DNA of 64,000 nt from Methylobacillus gramineus. GTDB taxonomy: Bacteria; Pseudomonadota; Gammaproteobacteria; Burkholderiales; Methylophilaceae. This document shows, piece after piece, positions 33,901 through 41,820 of the stretch (its first letter is position 1; the number at the start of each line of letters is the position of its first letter). The position numbers and the translations under genes were made by a program. The stretch spans positions 124,001 to 188,000 of the forward strand of contig NZ_JAJAVE010000002.1 in the NCBI RefSeq assembly GCF_020532675.1, in the 5' to 3' direction. The notes beneath the pieces are model-generated. The model had not been told where the DNA came from, made no database searches, and saw only the letters and a list, made by a program, of their open reading frames with translations.

Positions 33901-36900
33901 CGGGCAGATACTCCAGGTCTTGGGTGCGCGCATAGCCCGTACCAATCCGTTGACCTTTGAAGTTGATCTGGGATTTGCAGTTGACCTCGGGGTGGTCACG
34001 ATAGAGCGTGCACGCGTGCGCATGCCGGTGGCTCCGGTTGGTGTGCCTGAGTTGACGGCTTTTGCAGCCAGCATCAATGTGCCGGGCACGGTTGAAGGCC
34101 GGGGATACATGGAGATCAATGGCAACGAGATCAAAGGCCAGATTGACATATCACTGGTGCCGTTGAAGTTGCGCCTGAGTGCCGGGCTAGGAGTTGCCAA
34201 CATTCCTGCCAGTGAGGGAGGACCGGCCACCGGTGTGATTATCACGCTGGAGCTCGAGCTTCCGGTTGCCATTCCGCTGGCGCAGTCTGGCTTTGGTATC
34301 TATGGGTTCCTGGGCTTGTTCGCCATGCATTATGCGCGTGACGAGAGCGGTATCAATTCATTGACCCCGGCCCTGACCTGGTTAAAAGAACGTGCCGAAG
34401 GTAACCCTACCAACATCAAGGCCTGGAAACCGCAGGTCAATAAATGGGCTTTCGGGCTTGGTGCCATTCTTGGCACCATGGAAGGCGGCATCATCTTCAA
34501 TGTGAAGGGCATGGTATTGCTGGAGTTGCCCGGCCCACGCCTGATGCTGGTGGTCAGGGCCAATCTGCTCGCTGTCTTGCCTGACCTCAAGGAAAAGAAT
34601 GCCGAGGGCACTTTCCTCTGCGTGATTGATATTGATTTTGGCCGCGGTACGCTGTCGATTGGCCTGTCAATTGATTTCGGTATCAAGCCTATTGTTCAAA
34701 TCCAGATTCCGGTTGAAGCCTATTTCAATCTGAAGGAAGGCAGCGACTGGCATATCTACCTAGGAACCTTTACCGGTAGCGATATCAAGGGGCGTCCGCT
34801 CCCAGGCCCCATCCATGCCAACATCATGCAAGTGTTTGATGGTACCGGTTATGTGATGGTGAGTGGTCATGGCATCCCAGCGTATAAGGGCTTGTCTGCG
34901 GTGAATGGGGTGGGCCTCGCCGTGGGCCTGCAGGTGGCGATTACCTGGGGGAGTCAGGACATTAACCTGTATCTGCGTGCCACCGCGGGCTTCAACGCGG
35001 TGCTGGGATTTGAGCCATTTTATGTGGGTGGACTGCTCTATGTGCGTGGTGAACTGCATCTGTTCGTAGTCAGCATCAGCGCTTCTGCCGAGCTCAAGGT
35101 GCAGATTGGCGAGCTCGCTGATGGTACCGAGGTTTCACGGATTGATGGCGAAGTCTGCGGTGAGGTCGACTTGTTCTTCTTTACCATCAAGGGGTGTGTC
35201 GATTTCCATCTTGGTGAAAATAGCGCCATCGTGCCAATTGCGCCAGACCTGGTGCGCAGCGTGACACTGGTCAGCCGTTCCCCGGCCCTGGTGGTGGGCA
35301 CAGGAGTGGACAGAGGCATAGATGCCAAGATAGGGGATGCGCTCAAACAGCCAGCACCACCAGCGCTCAATGCTAAGAAGCTGGTGACGGTGCCGATTGA
35401 TGCCATTCCTGTCATTACCATGTCAGCCACTCCATTTGATGAGGGACTGCTGGTGATGGGCGAGGGCCCGCAAGGCACACCTGGAGCACCTGCTGATGGC
35501 TTCATCAAGCGCGGGGACTACGCCTATCGCTACCATCTGAAATCTGTTGAATTAATACGGGCGGATGGCGGCGACATCACAGGCCCAGGCCCCAGGCCTT
35601 CTACCTGGTGGACGCTCAACGATCCTATCGAAGGTAATTTGGTCGCCCAGCTTTCGCTGCTCAACTGGACACCGAACGCCACTCCCAAGGCCGTCGAACG
35701 CAGTGAGTTTCTTGAGAACAATACCGAGGAACGCTGGGGCACGGTGTGTCATGAGGCAGCGCCTGCTGCGGCCATACTGTGGACGTTTGAAAATGAGCCT
35801 AGCGGACCCTCAGAAAGCGGCTGGAAGGTGGATGGCATTGCCTGGCCTGACCCTGCCAACAGCAAGCGTTCGGCAGTGCCAGTACTTGAGGTCAAGGTGT
35901 GGGAACGCTGGCGCAGTGGAGATCGACAGCTAGACCGGCAGCGGGGAATTATCCCCGCTGCCATAACGCCTGCGCTGGTGCCTTGCTATGAAGCAAAGCA
36001 GGCAGATTATCCAGCGCTTAATCCCTATCACAAGATTTCTGAAGGCAGCGGGTTCAGCAAGCGTCTGCATCTGGAGCAGCAAGCCTTGACCGCTGCTACA
36101 GCGCCTTCTGTCGGACTGCGCAAGATGGACAGGGGTGATGTGGATTATCTTGATTTGAGTGACATGATGCAGCAACTGGCATCTGGTCAAGCCATTCATC
36201 GTGTATCGCTGATGCAAATTACCACCGCTAGTGAGGATCGCAAGCAGAACGCGATGCTTATCACGAAGTCTCGGCAGTGTAATAGCCGTCTGCTGGCCTC
36301 GCCCCAGTTTGATATTGGTCTGCCTGTCGTGTTTGGCGATCGCAGCCGCGCCAAGGAAATCGCGAACAGTCTTGATCGCTTAGGCAAAAAGTCAGACCAG
36401 TTTAGTGATGCCATTGTGATTGCCAGTGGCTCTGTGATTGAAGGCAGAATTCTGCTGTTGCTGCATCGTTCCCTGCCCAGCGATAACAACCAATACTTAG
36501 GCTTGGTGGTGCGCTTTTTTGATCAGCACAATCATGAAATTCATAGACATCAGGTGAGCAATGACGACAGTCTCTCCGTGGTGGGCATGCCCGCAAGATG
36601 GAATGATGCGGGCGGGCCGTGGGCTGAACCGGTGCACCATGTCATCAGCCATTCGCAACGGCTGGAGAAAATCTATGGTGCTTATCTTGTCCAGTTCAAG
36701 GGCATGGACAAGCTGCACCATATTGAAATAGCCCTGATGCATGAATCTGACAGCCCAGATGGCAGGATGAAGTACGAGCAGAGTGGCAGACCTTATTATG
36801 TCGCTGCATTTGAGTTCACCCGCCTGGAAGAAGCTCGCCGTGAAGAATGGGACCAGCGGGAGGTGAAGCGCAATCGTGGCGTACTGGAAACTTTCCTCGG

Positions 36901-38122
36901 CCCTGACAGTGGGGATCTGGCATTACTGGTGCCTGACCAGCTTTATTGCTTGCGCACCAGTGTTGAAGTCACGGTAAAAGACAAGGATGGCAATGAGTCT
37001 GGCGCGGCACCACAAACGGCTGATTTCTGGTTCAAGACCGATAATCTGAGTCCAAAATCACTGGAGCCATGGATGTTGTGCAGCATACCGTCTGTGGATG
37101 AACCCCATTATTTTGGTGAGGAGTTCATCAAAATCGTGTTTGCCACGCAAGATGTGGACAAGCTATGGGGGGCTTATGGCAAGGAATTGCGTGCGCGCCT
37201 CAAGGCCGCCTCGTTCAGGCAGGTCAATGTGCCGGGCTTGCAACATCCTGTGCCTCTGATACGCCAGCCATCCAATACGATACAGCCTGGATTGGTCAAT
37301 ATTCCGGCCAGTGTCCTGTCACCGTTTGAGGGGGCTCTGGTGGATGGGCTGGCTGCATATGGACCTTGTATTCCGCAGGATGTGAATCGATCGCGCCATA
37401 GTGCCATCACCATCCCGATCCCGCTCGACCCCTATACCGACTATGTGCTGGATATTGAAGCCGTCGCTATTGGGGCACCACAGAATACAGTGGGTGAGCG
37501 GGTGCTGAGACGACACTTCTCGACGGGAGCTTATGGCACATTTGATGATTTTGCTGCCAGCTTTCAGGGCGCTTTTACCGAGCACCGATTTGCTCCCCCT
37601 GGCGCCATGCAAGGCATTGCCGCCACCCCAGCATTTGCAGGCAGGGATCCGCAGGGTGGCGAGCTGGATCAGGCCATGGCCACAGCGAGCCTGGAGCCCA
37701 TGCCTGTACCCAAGAGCCCACGCATTGTGGTGTTCTGGGAGCAGGCAAGCCCTGCGGCAATTCCTCAGCCGGTCGCGGTGTTGGTTGATGCTGCAGAGCC
37801 GATGCTGCGTACCCGCATGTTGCCACAAGAAGACATTAGTGGAGATGCACCGCCCACAACACGCTGGAGGATGCTGGAGAAAACCTGGCTCAATCTGGTC
37901 GCAGATGCAGGCAACACCACCAATGTGATCCGTACGATCTGGGCACCAGGGCGGCAAAGAGCGCTGGTGATGCTGGAGGCTAATGCACGTGGTAAACGGT
38001 TGCAATTGGCGCTGAGAAGGGAAGTGTTCACTGAGCCCTACCTGGATGGTGCCGCTGCTACTCCTACCAGTTTTGTGGTTGTCGACGAGATTCTCGGCCA
38101 TGCGCCTTGGGAAGAACAATAA
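30971..38122 (+). CDS. Giant beta-rich protein with an OmpA-like module (first gene of an unrecognised operon)
   Basis: A 2383-residue protein with no signal peptide, no membrane helix long enough to be convincing and no known secretion signal. Blocks by eye: residues 1-440 mixed, with VALPERTRMLIEVVGG starting an Ig-like stretch. At about 526-640 there is an OmpA-like module: YFRFDQPD resembles the first strand, and YNYLLSRRRAEALRQLL resembles the ligand helix Y-N-x-x-L-S-x-R-R-A-x-A-V. A Pro-rich linker (about 697-717, PVPPPPPPPQPPVPQPP) follows. At 720-1430 is a long repetitive beta region with alternating hydrophobic residues (GFGIYGFLGLFAMHYARDE, GLSIDFGIKPIVQIQIPVE, LHLFVVSISASAELKVQI), which reminds me of the DUF6603 type. 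The rest is fibronectin-like. Function unknown. The start has GAGGAG upstream. Confidence 0.8.
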   Translation: MPTDLALADLLRPYVLRGEHTDWHAALSTIYVESFETAQSTDGIVIRGIARFSGTGAISFDPISGKLSMDASNTEGHPRNQAGRRDPWLDITDTRVEFSMSAPRAAGAIVASGVATIPANDSNFAPVQDVLEAWDSIPNDAAPSDYPGTGVTLDLVLSGIVLRPPFLKPAKMELDGLLVADPAFRDVVFNLPRIKLRLSQDSGLNAVLDASIASLGVSGIDDPGDIAAAEMISMTPPYAFIGEGNVVGFGFRSAVLDLADGYTPPAVLDQFGFDESWTGLYLPEIRLFVAPHGMEDFAVNAGVRNFLLGLGQSSGVTFDFEGMVINQGAGALQVSVAFVDNTGRVIGVTRLSDTTAEVALPERTRMLIEVVGGRAPYTGQATFAGMTRQGVVHDIDLSTTTELTIGVDVTDTSAVQKNASLTIQARRRQSTQSLPVPGTGSAIVQPATVKTTAITLEGKAQPSPELLLVRQDNQSATISLNPPSPNTAWTVAGNAVSSGATVTVPVAAGETKTLTATRSSGNINDITCYFRFDQPDSTMPSGFASDPDNINSSPAVDPSGSAFWLPPGTPFMEHYRQALKQISAATTLTLTGSASYEQNEAKSKYNYLLSRRRAEALRQLLQAEANHPDSAKRIPNFNLNVEPADIGAAAPDAAWASAWKTHSSPRNTWWKATVSGFGPITLPGSVTNGEVSRPNSTQIPVPPPPPPPQPPVPQPPDWFRSIALKIRIVRDQFVAIELSGEVDFQTGAEERLRNRGVAQSEIPQFEGLGSQNPADGIVKYKILYQTDAASQTDQVKLYLGADPNDRDGLFLIGQLPGQPLKPRSTGLNVLGMTALFTPLIAETAPASPTDGSVSEIVLTAAALGLPIALAELGWLNVERVVLYGGELNVTTRAGQWVSTLLFDVETAISANINIGALRILEIPRENPLVVRYKAIGLKMGYPPGSSERFQFRPMFDASKGYSIDLSGPGAVRVPDPLGQILQVLGARIARTNPLTFEVDLGFAVDLGVVTIERARVRMPVAPVGVPELTAFAASINVPGTVEGRGYMEINGNEIKGQIDISLVPLKLRLSAGLGVANIPASEGGPATGVIITLELELPVAIPLAQSGFGIYGFLGLFAMHYARDESGINSLTPALTWLKERAEGNPTNIKAWKPQVNKWAFGLGAILGTMEGGIIFNVKGMVLLELPGPRLMLVVRANLLAVLPDLKEKNAEGTFLCVIDIDFGRGTLSIGLSIDFGIKPIVQIQIPVEAYFNLKEGSDWHIYLGTFTGSDIKGRPLPGPIHANIMQVFDGTGYVMVSGHGIPAYKGLSAVNGVGLAVGLQVAITWGSQDINLYLRATAGFNAVLGFEPFYVGGLLYVRGELHLFVVSISASAELKVQIGELADGTEVSRIDGEVCGEVDLFFFTIKGCVDFHLGENSAIVPIAPDLVRSVTLVSRSPALVVGTGVDRGIDAKIGDALKQPAPPALNAKKLVTVPIDAIPVITMSATPFDEGLLVMGEGPQGTPGAPADGFIKRGDYAYRYHLKSVELIRADGGDITGPGPRPSTWWTLNDPIEGNLVAQLSLLNWTPNATPKAVERSEFLENNTEERWGTVCHEAAPAAAILWTFENEPSGPSESGWKVDGIAWPDPANSKRSAVPVLEVKVWERWRSGDRQLDRQRGIIPAAITPALVPCYEAKQADYPALNPYHKISEGSGFSKRLHLEQQALTAATAPSVGLRKMDRGDVDYLDLSDMMQQLASGQAIHRVSLMQITTASEDRKQNAMLITKSRQCNSRLLASPQFDIGLPVVFGDRSRAKEIANSLDRLGKKSDQFSDAIVIASGSVIEGRILLLLHRSLPSDNNQYLGLVVRFFDQHNHEIHRHQVSNDDSLSVVGMPARWNDAGGPWAEPVHHVISHSQRLEKIYGAYLVQFKGMDKLHHIEIALMHESDSPDGRMKYEQSGRPYYVAAFEFTRLEEARREEWDQREVKRNRGVLETFLGPDSGDLALLVPDQLYCLRTSVEVTVKDKDGNESGAAPQTADFWFKTDNLSPKSLEPWMLCSIPSVDEPHYFGEEFIKIVFATQDVDKLWGAYGKELRARLKAASFRQVNVPGLQHPVPLIRQPSNTIQPGLVNIPASVLSPFEGALVDGLAAYGPCIPQDVNRSRHSAITIPIPLDPYTDYVLDIEAVAIGAPQNTVGERVLRRHFSTGAYGTFDDFAASFQGAFTEHRFAPPGAMQGIAATPAFAGRDPQGGELDQAMATASLEPMPVPKSPRIVVFWEQASPAAIPQPVAVLVDAAEPMLRTRMLPQEDISGDAPPTTRWRMLEKTWLNLVADAGNTTNVIRTIWAPGRQRALVMLEANARGKRLQLALRREVFTEPYLDGAAATPTSFVVVDEILGHAPWEEQ

Positions 38123-38133
38123 GGAATCTGATC

Positions 38134-41100
38134 ATGGCTATCCGTATTTATGATCCCAGCATACTCAAGGCCCAGGGAGCTCTGCTGGACTTGAGTGCCC
38201 TCATCCGGCAACGCAAGATGGTATTCGCATATGAAATCAAACAGCCGAGGTCCCTGCTGTTACGCTGGCAAACCTCGCCTGCGGCCGGTCTGCCCAGTGA
38301 GCCTTTCAAGGTGTGGCGTCGCCCGGCGCAAGCGCTGGGAGAGCAGTATGCAGTGCAATATGAGGTCATTTCGCTCGGATCACTCGGTTTCAACGCGCAG
38401 ATCATTCAGTTTGATGCGCCACTGGCATCGGTCAGCCTGAATGTATTTTCAAGGAAAGGCGGCAACGTTTCTATCGCAGTATTGTGCGGAGTGCCCAGTT
38501 TTGAATCGATAGTCACGACCCAGTCACGTACGCTGGCAGCTGGAGAAACTGTCAATCTGGAGTTTCAGGCTCCCCTGATTACCAGCTTGTTGCTGCTCAA
38601 TGTGAGCCGCTTCAGTGATGTTGTTGGAATGTATATCGCGGATCTCGACAAAATCCAGGATTGGGAGCTGGTTGAGACCGTAGGCTTGCCAGTGGATGAG
38701 GGTGAATGGGCCCCTTTGGGCCAACAGCATGGCATCAAACAAGGCTTGGTGGGGGCTGAAGTCCCGGCGGTGGATGCGGCCATTGATCGTTTCAAGCGGG
38801 GGGTTAATCCGGCGGGATGGTGGCCCAGTCTGCCGGATGGCACCGTGGCGCCGGTCTGGGAATTGCCGGACGCAGACAAGCTGATTGAGGAAAGCGCCAT
38901 TGAGTTGCTGCCTATGCTGCGTCAGGTGGCGCAGCATGCCCCTGACAAACAGGCGGCAGAAATTTTTACCTTCAAAATTGCGCCACCGCAGAACCCGGCA
39001 GGGGAAGCCATGCCCACGGATCAGCCTAGCCAGGCCAATCTTTCCCCTGTCGGCCTGCTGGCAATGCTGGCCTCCGGTGACCCATTACTGGCAGTGGCGC
39101 TGGGTTATGGTACTGGCTATCCAGAGGAAGATAGAAGCTATGAGTACAGTGCTTCCAGCCAGAGTGCCTGGGATTGGATGATCACAGGACTGTGGAAAAA
39201 TGGCCTCGATGGCAAGTCCGGCACGGTTGAGTTTGCCGCAATTGTACCGAGGCCGGGATTGGCGATACCCGCGCCCACACCTGCCGATCTCAAAGTGGAT
39301 TTCCAGGCACATTTGCGTCCTGCGCTCATGGATGATCCATGGCTGGCATCGGTCAGATCGAGTTGGGAACGCTTTCCCACCGCCCAGCTCACTTCGGTGG
39401 CCAGCTTTGCTGCTGCCCGCCATGCGGTTGGGTCTGCAGGGAATGCGGAAGTTTTGCTGGAAAGGCGCATGCTGACCCAGGGGCATCGTCCCATTATCAA
39501 CACCCGTAATTTGCTTGACCCGGAACCGACGCGCCAAAGTGCAACCGATGGCACGCTGAGAATACCCAACAGTCCTGGCAGGGTCTCCATGCACTATGCG
39601 ATTGCGACGCAGAATATCTTCGGGATATGGAGCAGCTGGAGAGAAGAGCCGATTGAGATCAGGCAGCCAGCACCGGCCATTGTGCAGATATTATCTGCCG
39701 ATTTGCATGCCACTGACCCCGGTACAGGCACTGCCTGCCCTGCGACACTGGTATTTGAAATCTCGGTCGACTGGAAAGTACGTTCCATCAAGCAGATTGA
39801 TTTTCGTAGCAGCCTGTTTGCAGCGGCATCTAGGTTTGCAGAGGCGCCCGGCACATCTACGCCGATCGGGATACAGAAACAATTAGGAGGCACCAGCGTA
39901 ACAGCCAGTATTACGTTTGACGGTGATATCCCGGCTATGGATGGTGGCAAGGTGGAAGCGCTGAATCCTGAAGGCACTGCGGTGGTGGCGCCTGGCCCCG
40001 AACAATCTTCAAACAGGCGATATCGCGTCAGCATCACTGATTTTTCGCTGGATTATGCTGCCACACCGCATATTGGCCTCAGGCTGAGGTCAAGATTGGT
40101 GGAGCGTATTCCTCCCTACAGGAAAGGCGCCTGGTCTCCTGTGGCCAAGCTGGCTTATGCATCAGATCCGCGCGCACGCCCCACTACCGTGATTGATATT
40201 GTAAGGCTGACCAGCCTGCCCGATGCTGCAGGGGAGTGTCATGCCCATCTTGACTGGAATCCCATCCCGGGAGCCATTGGATATGCCATCTATGAAAGTA
40301 CTGAAACGCGTATTCTTTCTAGTCATCCCGGCTATCCAGAGCCAAGCCCGGCGCGTACACTCAGCCAGCGCCTCACCACAATCAAGCAGGCGTTTTCCGC
40401 TGCGCCACTGCGGCGCGATTTCACGCGACGCAATGCCAAGCTGGTAACGGACACGGATCTGGATGTCACCTTGCCGCGCGGGTCACGCGACATTCATCTC
40501 TACACGATATTGCCAGTGATGGCGGGCGGCAATGAAGGCCCCTGGCCCAGTGGCCCTGGTGCCGATAAGGCGTTGATTCCCTATGCTGCGCCACGCGTGG
40601 CTGAACCTGCTCCACCCACCATTGAGGTGCAACTGGTGCAAGACCAGGCACCCGCTGCGCCCAATTATCGTGCCAGGCTGTTGATCGGCACGCGTGCTGA
40701 TTCTGGCGCAAGGCCCACACGCATTGATATCTATCGGGTTCGAGTGGACGATGCAGCCCGTCGCCTCGATAGCATGGGTGCTCCTATCGCCAGTCTGTCG
40801 GCGACCAATGCCAGCTGGAAAGTATCCCCGCCGCTGACTGGAGGAGACTGGATTGATAGTGTGAGCGGGCATGACCAGCCAGCAGGCTCATGGCGCACGG
40901 TCTGGTATCGCGCAGTGGCCTGGTCTGCAGATGACCCTTTGCGCGCAGTGCTGAAAGGTAGGTCGCAGCCTTCGCCTGCTGTGTCCGTACTGATTCCTCC
41001 GGCTCACGCCCCAGACTTGTCGCCACTAACCATCTCCTCGCCTGGAGGCGATCCGGCCTGGGTATTGTTAAGTTTCAGCTCGAGTGCCCCAGTCAGCCCA

Positions 41101-41811
41101 ACCCCTATAGGCCCCCATACATTGTCTATCTCAGCCAATGTCCAGGGCGGGGTTGCCATGGTGGAAAAGACGGTGAGGCTGGATGAGGTGGCAACCGCAC
41201 AACCTGTCACTGGTTCTGATGTCTGGCGTGTTGATGGCACATCGAGTAGTTATAGCGTATTGCTACGCCGCGCTGCGCTGAGTGATAGCGTTTCAGTGAT
41301 TGTGCGCATCACCGATCCGCTTGGACGCATCAGTGAACAATCGATCACGGTGGGTGCTGGCTCAGTGCTGCCGCTACCTTCGCTTTCAGTCATCGATGCG
41401 TTTTTCATCACCGGTCGTGGCCATGTCTATAGTTTTGCCACCAATGCGCCGGATACGGATGGCGTAACAGGTATTTATCGTTTGTATATAGCGCTGACCG
41501 CAGACAGCAGCTCTCCTTTCCCGTTTCCCAGACCGCGCGGTGGAAGAAACCCTGTGGATGGCACATCTCCCGCAAGGACATTGGGGCAGTTCTCCCTGGT
41601 AAAAGGGCTGTATGTGTTTAATGGCGCGCTTTCATCGGTGCCCAAAGTGAACAAGGCCCTGCCATCCAGCAATGAGGCCCTGGCCCTCTACCGGCAAACA
41701 TTGCCAACAGACGACAATTTCGTGATTTTTTCCAGGATTGCCCTGCGCTCTGTGCTGGTGAGGATTACAACACCGGATGGGCGTATCGTGGAACGGCGCT
41801 GGAAAGCTTAA
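38134..41811 (+). CDS. Large fibronectin-III-like protein (second gene of the operon)
   Basis: A 1225-residue protein starting at the ATG at 38134 (MAIRIYDPSILKAQGALLDL) with AAGGA 8 bases upstream, 11 bp after the previous stop. No signal peptide or membrane segment. The N-terminal 250 residues contain VFAYEIKQPRSLLLRWQ and many beta strands. From about residue 660 on there are fibronectin-III-like repeats. One example is CHAHLDWNPIPGAIGYAIYE followed by IHLYTILPVMAGGNEGPWP. Another is RIDIYRVRVDDAARRL followed by TVWYRAVAWSADDP. Such domains bind proteins or glycans; no catalytic motif was seen. I do not recognise the full-length family. Its stop codon TAA overlaps the ribosome-binding site of the next gene, so expression is probably coupled. 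Confidence 0.8.
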   Translation: MAIRIYDPSILKAQGALLDLSALIRQRKMVFAYEIKQPRSLLLRWQTSPAAGLPSEPFKVWRRPAQALGEQYAVQYEVISLGSLGFNAQIIQFDAPLASVSLNVFSRKGGNVSIAVLCGVPSFESIVTTQSRTLAAGETVNLEFQAPLITSLLLLNVSRFSDVVGMYIADLDKIQDWELVETVGLPVDEGEWAPLGQQHGIKQGLVGAEVPAVDAAIDRFKRGVNPAGWWPSLPDGTVAPVWELPDADKLIEESAIELLPMLRQVAQHAPDKQAAEIFTFKIAPPQNPAGEAMPTDQPSQANLSPVGLLAMLASGDPLLAVALGYGTGYPEEDRSYEYSASSQSAWDWMITGLWKNGLDGKSGTVEFAAIVPRPGLAIPAPTPADLKVDFQAHLRPALMDDPWLASVRSSWERFPTAQLTSVASFAAARHAVGSAGNAEVLLERRMLTQGHRPIINTRNLLDPEPTRQSATDGTLRIPNSPGRVSMHYAIATQNIFGIWSSWREEPIEIRQPAPAIVQILSADLHATDPGTGTACPATLVFEISVDWKVRSIKQIDFRSSLFAAASRFAEAPGTSTPIGIQKQLGGTSVTASITFDGDIPAMDGGKVEALNPEGTAVVAPGPEQSSNRRYRVSITDFSLDYAATPHIGLRLRSRLVERIPPYRKGAWSPVAKLAYASDPRARPTTVIDIVRLTSLPDAAGECHAHLDWNPIPGAIGYAIYESTETRILSSHPGYPEPSPARTLSQRLTTIKQAFSAAPLRRDFTRRNAKLVTDTDLDVTLPRGSRDIHLYTILPVMAGGNEGPWPSGPGADKALIPYAAPRVAEPAPPTIEVQLVQDQAPAAPNYRARLLIGTRADSGARPTRIDIYRVRVDDAARRLDSMGAPIASLSATNASWKVSPPLTGGDWIDSVSGHDQPAGSWRTVWYRAVAWSADDPLRAVLKGRSQPSPAVSVLIPPAHAPDLSPLTISSPGGDPAWVLLSFSSSAPVSPTPIGPHTLSISANVQGGVAMVEKTVRLDEVATAQPVTGSDVWRVDGTSSSYSVLLRRAALSDSVSVIVRITDPLGRISEQSITVGAGSVLPLPSLSVIDAFFITGRGHVYSFATNAPDTDGVTGIYRLYIALTADSSSPFPFPRPRGGRNPVDGTSPARTLGQFSLVKGLYVFNGALSSVPKVNKALPSSNEALALYRQTLPTDDNFVIFSRIALRSVLVRITTPDGRIVERRWKA

Positions 41812-41820
41812 GGAGGCAAG

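Noticed and set aside
37319-38119. A 266-codon - frame (and the similar one at 32627-33412) inside the first giant gene
   Set aside because: Antisense shadows in a high-GC open frame; His/Gln/Cys/Pro-rich translations typical of the opposite strand.
30971-38122. The first giant protein as a type I- or type V-secreted adhesin
   Set aside because: No signal peptide, no calcium-binding RTX nonapeptides, no autotransporter barrel at the C-terminus and no transporter genes nearby.
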